From positions 27,011-91,010 of the forward strand of contig NZ_JTLD01000025.1 in the NCBI RefSeq assembly GCF_000798815.1: a stretch of DNA of 64,000 nt, written 5' to 3'. The notes beneath the pieces were generated by a model. It saw only the letters and a program-made list of their open reading frames with translations. It had not been told where the DNA came from and did no database searches. Below, piece by piece: positions 1 to 8,681 of the stretch (its first letter is position 1; each line of letters starts with the position of its first letter). The DNA comes from Alistipes sp. ZOR0009 (GTDB lineage: Bacteria; Bacteroidota; Bacteroidia; Bacteroidales; ZOR0009). The position numbers and the translations under genes are program-made.

Positions 1-1231
1 CAGCTGCCTTTGCTTTGGTTGCATCGCTCATCCACTCCAACTTTTGAATTCTAGCGCGATATGCTGTACGAAGGTTTTCAATAAGGGCTATCATTCGTTG
101 TTTTGCAGCAGGAGGGAAGTGCTTTTGAACGTATAGCTGTCCAATTGCTTCTCCTAGGTTGCCATCAACCTCGTTAGATACACGTTTCCATCTAGGAGAA
201 ATAACTTTCTGTCCTGACAAGGTTTTACCGTAAAACTCGAAGTTAGCGTTAACGAAATCGCTGCTTAGCGACGAAGCTGTACTGCGAGTTGCTGTCCACA
301 CGAGGTATTGCTTCCACACGTTAACCGGAGTAACCTTAAGTAGGCTATCGGCTGCTTTGAAAAATTTTGGCTGCATTACAATAACCTGATCGTTGGTAAG
401 GTTAAGACCAAGGGTTGTAAAGTAGCTATTCCAAGGGAATGAAGGATATTTAGTTGCAAGATCCGAAGTGTTGACTGGGTTGTACAACGCTTGATTATCG
501 CGGTTTTCTAGGCGCGTGTTAGAAGCCTCAGCAAGCTTGCTTTCGAGTGCGTAAATGTTTTTTGTAGCCTCTTCTGCAGCGCTCTGGGTGTAGCCAACTA
601 AGGTTAGCATCTTTGTGATTAACTTTTTGTAGGCTGCCTGAAGTTCCTTGTTGTGAGGGGTATCCTTAACGTAGTAGTCTCTGTCTGGCATTCCTAAACC
701 AGACTCCGCCAGGTACATTTTGTAGATGCGGCTGTTCATAAAGTCTTGCTCAATGCCAGCGCCAAACAATGCGGGAATCCCGTAAAGATGCATTTGGGTA
801 ATGGCTTGCTGTACATCACCCATTGTTTGAATTTGATTGATTTGGTTGATGTACTTAAGAAGCGGAGCGGCTCCTAACTTTTCTATTCTGGTGCTATCCA
901 TTCCAGAAGCATAAAAGTCGCCAATTTTTTGTGCAGCACTACCCTTTGGAGCACCTGTAGTTGCGGAGGCTTCCTTAAGAATCTCCTGTACATCCTTGAT
1001 GGATTTTTCTCTGAGAATGTCGAAAACGCCATACGAAGTTTTGTCGTCGGGAATGTTGGTCTTTTTTAGCCATGTTCCTCCCGCAAATTCAACAAAATTT
1101 ACGCCGGGTTTCACATCCTTATTCATGTCTGCAGCATCAAGTGCTTTCTTTTTAGCATCTGGATTCGTGCCACCAAAGGTAACGGTGGCAGGTGCCATTG
1201 CTAGTACCATGAGAAGATACCTGTTTTTCAT
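1..1231 (-). CDS. M13 family (neprilysin/PepO-like) metallopeptidase, C-terminus beyond window
   Basis: A reading frame runs from an ATG at 1231 leftwards off the window edge, giving about 410 N-terminal residues. The translated segment has the N-terminal layout of M13 endopeptidases: a hydrophobic leader, a short acidic linker with a 'GVNFVEFAGGTWLKK' segment, then the helical N domain with 'YGVFDILREKS', 'GLGMPDRDYYVKD' and 'MSDATKAKA' stretches typical of the family. The catalytic HExxH and the downstream zinc-binding Glu should lie in the missing part and cannot be checked. These are usually exported zinc peptidases acting on oligopeptides in the periplasm. An in-frame stop lies a few codons upstream of the chosen ATG; a second ATG at 1210 is possible but would trim the leader. 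A promoter-like motif lies just upstream. Confidence 0.85.
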   Translation of the reverse strand, partial: MKNRYLLMVLAMAPATVTFGGTNPDAKKKALDAADMNKDVKPGVNFVEFAGGTWLKKTNIPDDKTSYGVFDILREKSIKDVQEILKEASATTGAPKGSAAQKIGDFYASGMDSTRIEKLGAAPLLKYINQINQIQTMGDVQQAITQMHLYGIPALFGAGIEQDFMNSRIYKMYLAESGLGMPDRDYYVKDTPHNKELQAAYKKLITKMLTLVGYTQSAAEEATKNIYALESKLAEASNTRLENRDNQALYNPVNTSDLATKYPSFPWNSYFTTLGLNLTNDQVIVMQPKFFKAADSLLKVTPVNVWKQYLVWTATRSTASSLSSDFVNANFEFYGKTLSGQKVISPRWKRVSNEVDGNLGEAIGQLYVQKHFPPAAKQRMIALIENLRTAYRARIQKLEWMSDATKAKAA

Positions 1232-1274
1232 CCTTATGATTTAAGTTTTACTGGTGAATAATCAATTAAAATTA

Positions 1275-1301
1275 CAAAGGTATTTAAAGACGTCGAAGCA
1301 A
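1275..1301 (-). promoter_or_regulatory. Putative Bacteroidetes-type promoter for the M13 peptidase gene
   Basis: On the minus strand TACCTTTG (1282-1275) matches the TAnnTTTG -7 element, with TTG at 1301-1299 and a 16-nt spacer, slightly shorter than usual. It sits 44 nt before the ATG. Motif match only. Confidence 0.5.
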
Positions 1302-1364
1302 TTAAAAAGTTACACGCTTTGCTCTCTTTTTAAGCCCATTTTAATGTGAAATGCCACTTAAAGG

Positions 1365-1393
1365 AAAAAAGCCACCCCTAAGGGCAGCTTTTT
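1365..1393 (-). terminator. Rho-independent terminator after rocD
   Basis: On the minus strand an AAAAGC/GCTTTT and CCC/GGG hairpin with one internal mismatch is followed by a T run. It lies about 46 nt after the ornithine aminotransferase stop. Confidence 0.75.
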
Positions 1394-1438
1394 AGTTGAT
1401 TCAATAGATAGATTGTTTAGCAGTTTGTAGTTTCTTTT

Positions 1439-2674
1439 TTAGCTATTGCGGATATCTTCGAACGCTTGCTTTATTAGCCCGATTGCTTCGCGAAGCTGCT
1501 CTTCGTTAATAACCAATGGTGGTGCGAAACGGATTATATTTCCGTGGGTTGGTTTGGCTAAAACGCCTCTATCGCGCATGGCAAGGCAAACGTCCCAAGC
1601 CGTTTTCCCGTTCATATTCTTGATAACGATGGCGTTCAGAAGGCCTTTTCCTCTTACCAATTCGATCATAGGCGAGTCGAATGAGCGCATTTCTGAGCGG
1701 AATATTTCACCTAGTCGATTTGCATTTTCTGCCAACTTTTCGTCTTTTACCACCTGTAGCGCGGCTATAGCAACCTTACATGCAACAGGGTTGCCGCCGA
1801 AGGTAGAGCCATGTTCGCCTGGCTTGATGCAGAGCATGATGTCATCGTCTGCGAGAACGCAAGATACGGGCATAACGCCACCAGAAACAGCCTTTCCAAG
1901 AATAAGGATGTCTGGTCTAACCTCTTCGTGATCGCAGGCTAGCAGCTTGCCTGTGCGGGCGATACCTGTTTGCACCTCGTCGGCGATAAATAGCACGTTA
2001 TTCTTTTTGCAAAGCTCGTATGCTTGCTTTAGGTAGCCTTCATCTGGAACAAAAACGCCAGCCTCTCCCTGTATTGGCTCCAAAATAAAGCCAGCAACGG
2101 TTGGATCTTCGAGCTCTTTTGCTAAAGCGTTGATGTCGTTATACGGAATGCGAATAAATCCAGGGGTAAACGGTCCGTATCCTCCGTAGGATTCTGGATC
2201 GTTAGACATGGAAACAATGGTTATAGTACGTCCGTGGAAGTTTCCATCACAAACTATGATTTTTGCCTGATTTTCGGCGATTCCCTTTTTCATGTAAGCC
2301 CACTTACGACAAAGCTTAAGAGCCGTTTCATCGGCTTCTGCTCCGGTATTCATCGGTAGAACCTTGTCGTAACCAAAGTAGCTAGTAATATATTGCTCGA
2401 ATTCGCCAAGTACATTGTTGAAAAATGCGCGCGATGTTAGAGTCAGCTTCATGGCTTGCTCTACCATGGCGTTTACAATTTTAGGATGGCAGTGTCCTTG
2501 ATTTACAGCTGAGTATGCTGATAAAAAGTCAAAATATCTTTTACCATCAACATCCCACATGTAGATTCCTTCTCCGCGCTCAAGGACTACGGGTAGTGGA
2601 TGATAGTTGTGGGCGCCATACTTCTCTTCTCTTTCGATGTAATCGTGACTTGTTAGCTTAGTCTTGGTTTCCAT
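1439..2674 (-). CDS. rocD: Ornithine aminotransferase
   Basis: Class III PLP-dependent aminotransferase of 411 residues. It converts ornithine and 2-oxoglutarate to glutamate-5-semialdehyde and glutamate in the cytosol, linking arginine/ornithine and proline metabolism. Visible features are the N-terminal '[18 protein letters not shown]' and '[15 protein letters not shown]' segments, '[17 protein letters not shown]' for cofactor and substrate binding, 'GNFHGRT', '[14 protein letters not shown]', the Schiff-base Lys in 'ILGKAVSGG', and '[12 protein letters not shown]'. Length and motifs match true ornithine aminotransferases rather than acetylornithine enzymes. The frame is open to 2701, but the ATG at 2674 (METKTK) gives the usual N-terminus. 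It is a single-gene unit, divergent from the response regulator and followed by a terminator. Confidence 0.93.
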   Translation of the reverse strand: METKTKLTSHDYIEREEKYGAHNYHPLPVVLERGEGIYMWDVDGKRYFDFLSAYSAVNQGHCHPKIVNAMVEQAMKLTLTSRAFFNNVLGEFEQYITSYFGYDKVLPMNTGAEADETALKLCRKWAYMKKGIAENQAKIIVCDGNFHGRTITIVSMSNDPESYGGYGPFTPGFIRIPYNDINALAKELEDPTVAGFILEPIQGEAGVFVPDEGYLKQAYELCKKNNVLFIADEVQTGIARTGKLLACDHEEVRPDILILGKAVSGGVMPVSCVLADDDIMLCIKPGEHGSTFGGNPVACKVAIAALQVVKDEKLAENANRLGEIFRSEMRSFDSPMIELVRGKGLLNAIVIKNMNGKTAWDVCLAMRDRGVLAKPTHGNIIRFAPPLVINEEQLREAIGLIKQAFEDIRNS

Positions 2675-3017
2675 AATATGATGTGTTTGATTTTTTCGCA
2701 ATCTATAAATTTAAGCAATAAGTGATTCTGTTTCTTGTAATATTTTTTTTCTCTTTTTTATCTATATGTAAGCGATGTTTGGCTAATATATTAAGGATGT
2801 GAACTAATATTGTTAATATGGCTTACAATTATTTACTTTTAATAAATGTAAAATAATGATGTTTTGTTTAACATTAATCGCTCTTCGATGTTTTCTTGTA
2901 AAAGAAAGTGAAAATGTATTGGCCTTTTATGTTGTAATTAATTAGCTAATGCTTAACTTTAACCTAATGTTAGGTAAGTAAACTTGTAGAGTAAATAAAC
3001 ATTACCTTAAAACGCTT
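2675..3017. other. AT-rich divergent intergenic region
   Basis: This 343-nt stretch separates the divergent ornithine aminotransferase and response-regulator genes and should carry both promoters. It is strongly AT-rich. A TAAACTTG segment near 2980 differs from the TAnnTTTG box at one base, but no convincing pair of elements was found. No coding potential was seen. Confidence 0.6.
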
Positions 3018-3704
3018 ATGGACACAGGGCTCCACAAAATTCTGCTTGTAGACGACGAAAATGATATTTTAGAGTTTGTAAGCTACAATCTAAAAAAGGA
3101 AGGATACGAAGTGCATACCGCTACCAATGGTAGGGATGCCATTTCTGTTGCCATGGACGTTCGACCTCAGCTGATCATCCTAGATGTGATGATGCCGGAG
3201 ATGGACGGGATCGAGACCTGCGAGGAGATGCGTAAAATTCCAGAACTATCTACCGCCATTATTGCCTTTTTAACTGCCAGAGGGGAAGATTATTCTCAAA
3301 TTGCAGGGTTTGAGGCTGGGGCTGACGACTATATTGCCAAGCCAATAAAGCCAAAGGTGCTTGTTAGCCGTGTAAAGGCACTTCTTAGACGGGCCGAACA
3401 TACGGGAGCAAATACAACGGTTATTTCTGATGACGCTGCCATTATTATTGACAAGAATAGGTATGTGGTTATTAAGGAAGGGCAGGAACTGGAGCTTCCT
3501 AAGAAGGAGTTTGAGCTGCTTGCTTTGCTTTATTCTAAGCCTAAGAAGGTGTTTACCAGAGAGGAAATATTTAACGCCATTTGGGGCGATAACGTAATTG
3601 TAGGGGATAGAACTATTGATGTGCATATCCGCAAGCTGCGAGAGAAAATTGGTGATGACTTTATTAAAACCATAAAAGGTGTTGGATATAAGTTTGTAGA
3701 CTAG
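3018..3704 (+). CDS. OmpR/PhoB-family response regulator
   Basis: This 228-residue two-component response regulator has an N-terminal receiver domain (about residues 6-122) with the acidic pocket in 'LLVDDENDI', the phospho-acceptor Asp56 in 'IILDVMMPEMDG', a switch Thr in 'FLTARGED' and Lys108 in 'YIAKPIKPK'. The C-terminal winged-helix DNA-binding domain (about 130-228) has the family signatures 'LPKKEFELLALLYSKP', 'VFTREEIFNAIWG' and 'RTIDVHIRKLREKIG'. It is expected to bind DNA as a dimer after phosphorylation. It resembles PhoB/PhoP-type regulators, but no sensor kinase lies next to it, so the signal is unknown. A good terminator follows immediately, so it is probably transcribed alone. 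Confidence 0.93.
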   Translation: MDTGLHKILLVDDENDILEFVSYNLKKEGYEVHTATNGRDAISVAMDVRPQLIILDVMMPEMDGIETCEEMRKIPELSTAIIAFLTARGEDYSQIAGFEAGADDYIAKPIKPKVLVSRVKALLRRAEHTGANTTVISDDAAIIIDKNRYVVIKEGQELELPKKEFELLALLYSKPKKVFTREEIFNAIWGDNVIVGDRTIDVHIRKLREKIGDDFIKTIKGVGYKFVD

Positions 3705-3717
3705 ATATTTATTGAAG

Positions 3718-3752
3718 AAGACCGTTGAGTATAGCTTTCGGTCTTTTTTTAT
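3718..3752 (+). terminator. Rho-independent terminator after response regulator
   Basis: A 7-bp AAGACCG/CGGTCTT stem is followed by a T run, starting 14 nt after the response-regulator stop codon. Confidence 0.85.
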
Positions 3753-3822
3753 ATAAAAATAGGATCAATACAGGTGTTGACAGCAGCTTGGTGAAGTACG
3801 TTAGTTTTTAACTGATACTCTT

Positions 3823-4224
3823 ATGGTAGACAGTATTAAATATTTCGAGGTAGTGTTGTATGTAAAAGATCAGGCTATTAGCCGAAATTTTTACCAGAAA
3901 TTGCTAAGGAGGCAACCCGAGTTAGATGTACCTGGAATGACTGAATTTTTGGTTACCAAAAACTGTAAGTTGGGGCTTATGCCCAATGATGGTATTGCCA
4001 AAATACTGGCTGATAAAATGCCTCATCCCGATAGAGGAATAGGTATACCTCGTTGTGAACTCTACCTGTATGTTTCCGATTTAGAAAACGAATTTTATAA
4101 TGCGCTCGATGGAGGTGCTTTACTTGTTAGCCCTATCGAAATTCGAAACTGGGGAGATAAGGTTGGTTACGTAGCAGATCCTGATGGGCACATTATTGCT
4201 TTTGCCGAGAAAGCATCGCATTAA
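3823..4224 (+). CDS. VOC-family (glyoxalase/bleomycin-resistance fold) protein
   Basis: This 133-residue protein shows the vicinal oxygen chelate pattern: an opening beta strand 'KYFEVVLYVKDQAISRNFYQKLL', a central strand pair, 'CELYLYVSDLENEFYNALDGG', and a closing 'VGYVADPDGHIIAFAEK' with the conserved Asp-Pro-Asp-Gly-His turn. Such proteins bind a metal ion or a small ligand and include glyoxalases, dioxygenases and antibiotic-binding proteins, so a substrate cannot be assigned. No export signal is visible, so it should be cytosolic. It is followed after 31 nt by an acetyltransferase gene on the same strand, and the two may be co-transcribed. Confidence 0.8.
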   Translation: MVDSIKYFEVVLYVKDQAISRNFYQKLLRRQPELDVPGMTEFLVTKNCKLGLMPNDGIAKILADKMPHPDRGIGIPRCELYLYVSDLENEFYNALDGGALLVSPIEIRNWGDKVGYVADPDGHIIAFAEKASH

Positions 4225-4255
4225 GCCGACATCATTCATATAAAAATGCATATTT

Positions 4256-4798
4256 ATGATTTTAAAGGTTGATGGTAGAATTAAACTTGAACTTGTTAGC
4301 TCAAAGCATGTGCAGCCAATATTTGATATTGCAAATGATAATAGAGAGCATTTGAGGCAGTGGCTTCCTTGGATTGATAGCATGCATGGGGTTAGTTTTA
4401 TCAGAGACTTTATCAGCGTTTCAGAGCAACGGCATGCAATGGGAACTGATTATGCCTTTGTCATTTTATGTGACGAGATGGTAGTTGGGCGGATTGGAAT
4501 ATATAAGGTTGATACATACAATCATGTTGGGGAATTGGGCTATTGGATAGGGAAGGAGCATGAAGGAAATGGGATTATAACATCTTCATGCCGGAGGCTG
4601 CTGCAGTATGGCTTTGAAGTGCTAATGCTAAATCGAATAGAAATTAGGTGTGGTGTTGAGAATGTTCGAAGCCAAAGAGTTCCTGAAAGGTTGGGATTTA
4701 CCAAAGAGGGAACGCTTCGTCAAGTGGAAAATATACGGGGCCACCTTATCGATCACTATTTATATTCGCTTTTACGAGACGAGTATAAATCGACCTAA
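4256..4798 (+). CDS. GNAT-family N-acetyltransferase (RimJ/RimL-like)
   Basis: This 180-residue protein has the layout of RimJ/RimL-type acetyltransferases: 'IKLELVSSKHVQPIFDIANDNREHLRQWLPWID' at the N-terminus, 'VGRIGIYKVDTYNHVGELGYWIGKEHEGNGI' where acetyl-CoA binds, then 'LNRIEIRCGVENVRSQRVPERLGFTKEGTLRQVE' and a C-terminal 'DHYLYSLLRDEY'. The family acetylates N-terminal or side-chain amino groups of proteins such as ribosomal proteins, or small-molecule amines. The acetyl-CoA loop reads H-E-G-N-G-I, a variant of the usual Q/R-x-x-G-x-G/A. It lies directly downstream of the VOC protein. The specific substrate is unknown. Confidence 0.85.
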   Translation: MILKVDGRIKLELVSSKHVQPIFDIANDNREHLRQWLPWIDSMHGVSFIRDFISVSEQRHAMGTDYAFVILCDEMVVGRIGIYKVDTYNHVGELGYWIGKEHEGNGIITSSCRRLLQYGFEVLMLNRIEIRCGVENVRSQRVPERLGFTKEGTLRQVENIRGHLIDHYLYSLLRDEYKST

Positions 4799-4835
4799 TA
4801 ATCTAGAGGTGCTACATACAACAAGTAAGATCAAG

Positions 4836-5588
4836 CTATAAAAGCCCCAATATTGGAAGTAGAATGAGAATGAGCCCGACTACACTCATGTAGCTGATTG
4901 TAAATATAAGGTAGGTTAGCAACGTTAAGCCCACCACTTTCCCTGTTTTTAATTTGTTGAATAGCTGGTGGTAGCTCCAGATGAGTAATCCCAGATCTAT
5001 AATTAGCATCCCATTTAAAAATTTGTGCAGATCGTGCGTGTTGTTTAGCATTACCTGTATAGGAATCGTTGCTAGATGTACTAGCATACGTTGGCTTGCA
5101 AAAAAGGCATTAAAAACGATGTGCTCTACAAAGTTATACCCTTGTTTGCGAAAGCACAGGTAGGATCCAAGAGCAAGAAATGGTAGCGTTGTACATGTAA
5201 CTAACGCGTAATGTCCAATAATCCAAGTGTTGACGGCGCTATTCTCTGCCGCTTCCTTCGCATCTTTAACTGTGCTTGAATCTATTATGTTTATTCCAAG
5301 CGCATGGTACAGTAAACCGTACAATGCCGCAAACGTAATTAGCAGCGAAATCGGATCAAAGTGGCCAACCCTTTTCCCTGCCAGATAGTCTCGTACGCTA
5401 TGGCCTGGCTTTGTTAGCAGCTGCTTGGAGGTATATAAAATTCCCTTGTGAAAGTACTTGAATAGTAATCCATGAAGATTTTGCCGGAGATATCCAGAGT
5501 TAAGTTTGTGCGTGTCGGCACTTTGTCCGCAGTTGTAGCAGTAGTTTCCCTCAAAGTGAGTTCCGCAGTTTTTACAAGTAATCTTCAT
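4836..5588 (-). CDS. DUF3667 family membrane protein with N-terminal zinc ribbon
   Basis: This 250-residue protein starts with a zinc-ribbon-like segment, 'CKNCGTHFEGNYCYNCGQ', whose two Cys-x-x-Cys knuckles should bind one metal ion. An amphipathic region follows ('YLRQNLHGLLFKYFHKGILYTSKQLLTKPG'), then a 'VRDYLAGKRVGHFDPISLLI' segment and about four or five hydrophobic helices. This arrangement is characteristic of DUF3667, a family common in Bacteroidetes with no known function. The N-terminal ribbon is probably cytosolic and the rest sits in the inner membrane. It is transcribed away from its flanking genes and appears to be a single unit. Confidence 0.8.
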   Translation of the reverse strand: MKITCKNCGTHFEGNYCYNCGQSADTHKLNSGYLRQNLHGLLFKYFHKGILYTSKQLLTKPGHSVRDYLAGKRVGHFDPISLLITFAALYGLLYHALGINIIDSSTVKDAKEAAENSAVNTWIIGHYALVTCTTLPFLALGSYLCFRKQGYNFVEHIVFNAFFASQRMLVHLATIPIQVMLNNTHDLHKFLNGMLIIDLGLLIWSYHQLFNKLKTGKVVGLTLLTYLIFTISYMSVVGLILILLPILGLL

Positions 5589-5753
5589 AAGCTTGCAATT
5601 GGGTTAACCAGTAATTGCTACAAGTTACCTTGTTGATGATTAAAAATCAAGATCGGAGCAAAGAAATATTGGTTGATGTTTAGGGGTAAGCATATCTTGT
5701 TTTATGGGCTAAAATTCATGCGTATAATGTGATGTTGATGGTTGTCGACAAGC

Positions 5754-5788
5754 AAAAAAAGAGGACGGCTATTTTCGTAACCCTCCTC
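5754..5788 (-). terminator. Probable terminator downstream of coiled-coil protein gene
   Basis: On the minus strand an imperfect hairpin (GAGGA/TCCTC plus GG/CC) is followed by seven T residues. It lies about 60 nt beyond the stop of the 120-residue gene. Confidence 0.55.
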
Positions 5789-5847
5789 CTTTAGTCCTTT
5801 TAAGGTATGCCGGAATACATCCCCGAATACCTAATGCAGAGCCTTCT

Positions 5848-6210
5848 CTAATTTTGTTTTGTTGATGGTTTTCCTGCAGCTTTGCGCTTGATATCGCTTT
5901 TGCGGGTGCCACCAGCCATTGCATACTCGTCGCTATCCTTGCCAAACTTAGACGCAACGGCAATGAGAATCTTTTCGCTCAAGGAGTTTGCTTCATCCTC
6001 AAGATCGTTAATCTTGTGCAGCTTAACATCGAGATTTTTGAGCATAATATTATACTCTTCGAGCTCCTTGTCGTAGCTGCTGAGCTTGGTGGCAACTTCG
6101 GATACCGAAATTCCTCCACCTAGATCAAGATTCTCATCAATAGCCTTTAAACCCGACAGACGTTGGTCTAGCTTATCAAAAGCAGCAGAGCCTTTTTCTC
6201 GTCTTGCCAT
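5848..6210 (-). CDS. Small coiled-coil hypothetical protein
   Basis: This 120-residue protein is highly charged, with no signal peptide or membrane segment. Residues about 35-90 have a heptad-like pattern of Leu and Ile among Glu and Lys ('LEEYNIMLKNLDVKLHKINDLEDEANSLSEKI'), suggesting a coiled coil. The tail contains 'DSDEYAMAGGTRKSDIKRK', a basic segment that I associate with small bacterial hypothetical proteins, but I cannot attach a family name. Codon use looks normal. It lies downstream of the DUF4407 gene on the same strand but 497 nt away, with a hairpin between, so it is probably a separate unit. The function is unknown. Confidence 0.65.
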   Translation of the reverse strand: MARREKGSAAFDKLDQRLSGLKAIDENLDLGGGISVSEVATKLSSYDKELEEYNIMLKNLDVKLHKINDLEDEANSLSEKILIAVASKFGKDSDEYAMAGGTRKSDIKRKAAGKPSTKQN

Positions 6211-6707
6211 AGTCTTATGACTTTAGAGTTGTTAATAATTAAGTTAATTTTTAGCACTACCAGCCAATAGGTCATAATCAAATTGATTTATGAGGATATG
6301 TGGTGGCAATGCTGTGCAAAAGTTACGATCAAAGGCGTTTTCATTTCAAGACCCGATATTTGTCTTATGAGTCCTTTGCTGCTATTGCCATAGAGGATTT
6401 TTTGCGGCTACAGCAGGTTCTGCTGCCAATTTGCTATGTGCTTACGTTTTGAAAAACGATTGATTTTATGCTGTAAAACATAATGTGTCGGTGTCGTTTT
6501 TTGCTTTTTTAGGAATGGCGGGTTGTCCTTAAAAGAGGGATAGTATTATGCCATTAGGCAGGACGATTCCTGTCCGTTTTACCTTTAGACTAAGGAACGG
6601 AATATGATTTAGTAAACTTTTCATTTTTCAAAATAAGGAAAGCCGAGATTTCTCGGCTTTCTAAGCAGGCTACTTAGTACAGCCCGCAAAACTACGTATT
6701 CCGACGT
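6211..6707. other. Gene-free stretch between DUF4407 and coiled-coil protein genes
   Basis: These 497 nt contain no convincing reading frame. The only structure seen is the hairpin at 6638-6661. The part near 6210 presumably holds the promoter of the coiled-coil gene, but no clear -7 box was recognised. Confidence 0.5.
6638..6661 (-). terminator. Hairpin, probable terminator after DUF4407 gene
   Basis: A perfect stem with 10-bp arms (GAAAGCCGAG/CTCGGCTTTC) lies 47 nt after the DUF4407 stop. On the minus strand the T run after it is poor, so termination efficiency is uncertain. Confidence 0.5.
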
Positions 6708-7658
6708 TTATTCGTTTAGCTTATCTATCATCTGCATTCTTATTTGCATCTGGTGCATAATGGTACGATCGTAGTCGTTCTTGTCGTCACCAAACTTACA
6801 GTAGAGGACAAATAGCTCTATCGAGAAAAAGAAGGTGAAAATTAGCGCCCAAACCACAAATGCGATAGGACTCGACATTAGTATCTTAAATAGAATGGAG
6901 AGCTCCTCTAGGAAGGGCTTGTTATTTTTTATCTCCGTTTCTACTGTTGCCCTAATTGTAAGAAGGCTATTTTCTTTGGCCAGCTTGTTTTCGCGAAGCG
7001 TTTTGATTTGGGAATCGAGCTGTGCGAGTATCTCTATCTTCGGATTCGGCATCGACTGGCTGGTCATTGTTCGGCCTACGGTTACCATTCGTCCGTTGGT
7101 ATCTGCCTTGGTTTGGGTTTGGGTATTATAGGCAGTGATGGTTGGGTTTTTGGTAATTTCAGAGATGGTCTTCATTCGCTCGCGCTCCTTACGGGCAATC
7201 GATGAATCGAGCTGCGCTACCTGATCGTTTATCTCCTTGGTTTTTATGGCCATCGCCTTATTTACCTTCTCTTGGTCGATGGTAATGCGTTCCCGCTCTA
7301 TGTCGTCCTTAAACATCACCTGGTCAATAATCACCGAGCCAATAATTGCCATTACAATACCTATGATTATACGGAATCTCTTTACCGACTGGCTTTTGCC
7401 GATGGTTAATATGATTTGGCGTTCTATTTGAATTACCATCACAACCATTATTAAGGCTCCAATAACCGAGGTGAGTACGCTTCCATGCAGGTAGCGGCTG
7501 GTAAATTCATATCCAATGAAGCACCAAACCATGCTGATGATAAGCAGTGCAGATGCAAACTTCTTAACGGCTTTTGCGCTAGCCTCGCTCGAACTTTTTA
7601 CAATGTTATAGTTGTATCCTGTGAGGTAGCAGCCTAACTTAATCCACCAATCTTTCAT
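6708..7658 (-). CDS. DUF4407 domain membrane protein
   Basis: This 316-residue protein fits the DUF4407 layout. Near the N-terminus lie 'WWIKLGCYLTGYNYNIVKSS', two hydrophobic helices (about residues 32-50 and 58-75), then 'QIERQIILTIGK', a basic segment and a third helix (about 95-112) ending in 'IIDQVMFKDDIERER'. A long charged region (about 115-255), probably coiled coil, follows, then a last helix near residues 265-290. The coiled region should project into one compartment between membrane anchors. The biological role of DUF4407 is not known to me. It is nine nt downstream of the 179-residue gene, so the two are surely one operon. Confidence 0.85.
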   Translation of the reverse strand: MKDWWIKLGCYLTGYNYNIVKSSSEASAKAVKKFASALLIISMVWCFIGYEFTSRYLHGSVLTSVIGALIMVVMVIQIERQIILTIGKSQSVKRFRIIIGIVMAIIGSVIIDQVMFKDDIERERITIDQEKVNKAMAIKTKEINDQVAQLDSSIARKERERMKTISEITKNPTITAYNTQTQTKADTNGRMVTVGRTMTSQSMPNPKIEILAQLDSQIKTLRENKLAKENSLLTIRATVETEIKNNKPFLEELSILFKILMSSPIAFVVWALIFTFFFSIELFVLYCKFGDDKNDYDRTIMHQMQIRMQMIDKLNE

Positions 7659-7667
7659 TGCTCTGGT

Positions 7668-8207
7668 TTAAAGGGTGATGTTCATTACTTTTGTTTGGGT
7701 TATGGCCGCCAACCCACGCATAAAGCCACGCTGGTAGGAGAGGGTTATGCGCTCGCTCATCCCGGTGTTCGAGGCGGTGTCGTGCTGAAGCTGCTTCACC
7801 TTTTCGATATGCTCAATTACCAGGTTACGCTTTATCTTTAGCTCCTCCACCAAGTCGATTAACCCAGCCCTTGTACGCGACCCAATATGAAAGTCGATCT
7901 CCTTGATTTTATCATCGTAGTACATAAAGGAGCGCTGGATAAGAATTTGCAGGTCGTACTGAAAAAGTTTGATGTTGTCTGCCTTGTAGCTCTCGTCGGG
8001 GTTGGTGAGCGCATCGTTGTAGCCTTTGGTCTCGTAGTCTGCCTGTAAAAAGGCATAAATTGCATCAATACCTAGTACAGGTACGTCGGATTGAATGGCA
8101 TCCGCATCAATAGGCTGAGGAGCCATGCTGCGTTCGAGCATGGGACGGTCTGCCCCCTCAGGTTGGCTAGACTGCTCCTTTTTGCGGTTAAAGTTGAATA
8201 GACCCAT
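7668..8207 (-). CDS. Hypothetical protein co-transcribed with DUF4407 gene
   Basis: This 179-residue protein is soluble, with no signal peptide. The first 45 residues are polar and probably disordered ('MGLFNFNRKKEQSSQPEGAD'). Residues about 55-150 are rich in predicted helix with Tyr, Asp and Lys ('QYDLQILIQRSFMYYDDKIKEIDFHIG', then 'LVEELKIKRNLVIEHIEKVKQLQHD'), and the end reads 'YQRGFMRGLAAI'. I do not recognise a family. It starts the operon that includes the DUF4407 membrane protein, with a nine-nt spacing, so the two products probably work together, perhaps as a cytosolic partner of the membrane protein. Confidence 0.7.
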   Translation of the reverse strand: MGLFNFNRKKEQSSQPEGADRPMLERSMAPQPIDADAIQSDVPVLGIDAIYAFLQADYETKGYNDALTNPDESYKADNIKLFQYDLQILIQRSFMYYDDKIKEIDFHIGSRTRAGLIDLVEELKIKRNLVIEHIEKVKQLQHDTASNTGMSERITLSYQRGFMRGLAAITQTKVMNITL

Positions 8208-8631
8208 TGCTGGTAAGTTTTATAATTGTATGTATTAACTAATATAGATTGCAGTAAGCTGCCTTAATAAGACGTCTATCCCACAATAATGTTGCAGTAA
8301 AAAGTGTGAAATAATTGAGAATATTTGATATTAGGCCTAGGCGATGTTAGGAGACTTCGCTTTTAGCGGGTTTTAGGATTGACTATGATTTGGCTTTTTT
8401 ATAAAAGACTTGTAAGATTTCAAATATCAGGAAAATTTAGAACCGACATGTTCGGGTTTGCCCTTGGTGTCCAATTTTATCTTACTTCTAGCATGATATC
8501 TGCTCATACGGCTGATTAATATGTATTTAATTGGTGTTGTTGGGAGGTGTTGTATTTTTCTTTTGATTGCAAATGACAGGTTTTGTCTTCAATAAAATAA
8601 TTAAAGATTAAATTACTCATTTATCTTCGAA
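8208..8631. other. Gene-free intergenic region upstream of the 179-residue gene
   Basis: AT-rich sequence between the end of the metal efflux operon (terminator at 8632-8675) and the start of the 179-residue gene, with no credible reading frame. It should hold the promoter of that operon, but no confident element was seen. Confidence 0.5.
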
Positions 8632-8675
8632 AAAAACTCGCGTTGTCAATATCTAAATTGCTAACGCGAGTTTTT
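8632..8675 (-). terminator. Rho-independent terminator of the czc-type operon
   Basis: An 11-bp stem (AAACTCGCGTT/AACGCGAGTTT) is followed on the minus strand by a T run, directly after the RND permease stop. Confidence 0.9.
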
Positions 8676-8681
8676 CAAGTT

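Noticed and set aside
1446..1931. 161-codon plus-strand frame
   Set aside because: Lies wholly antisense to ornithine aminotransferase and has no family motif; a shadow of codon bias.
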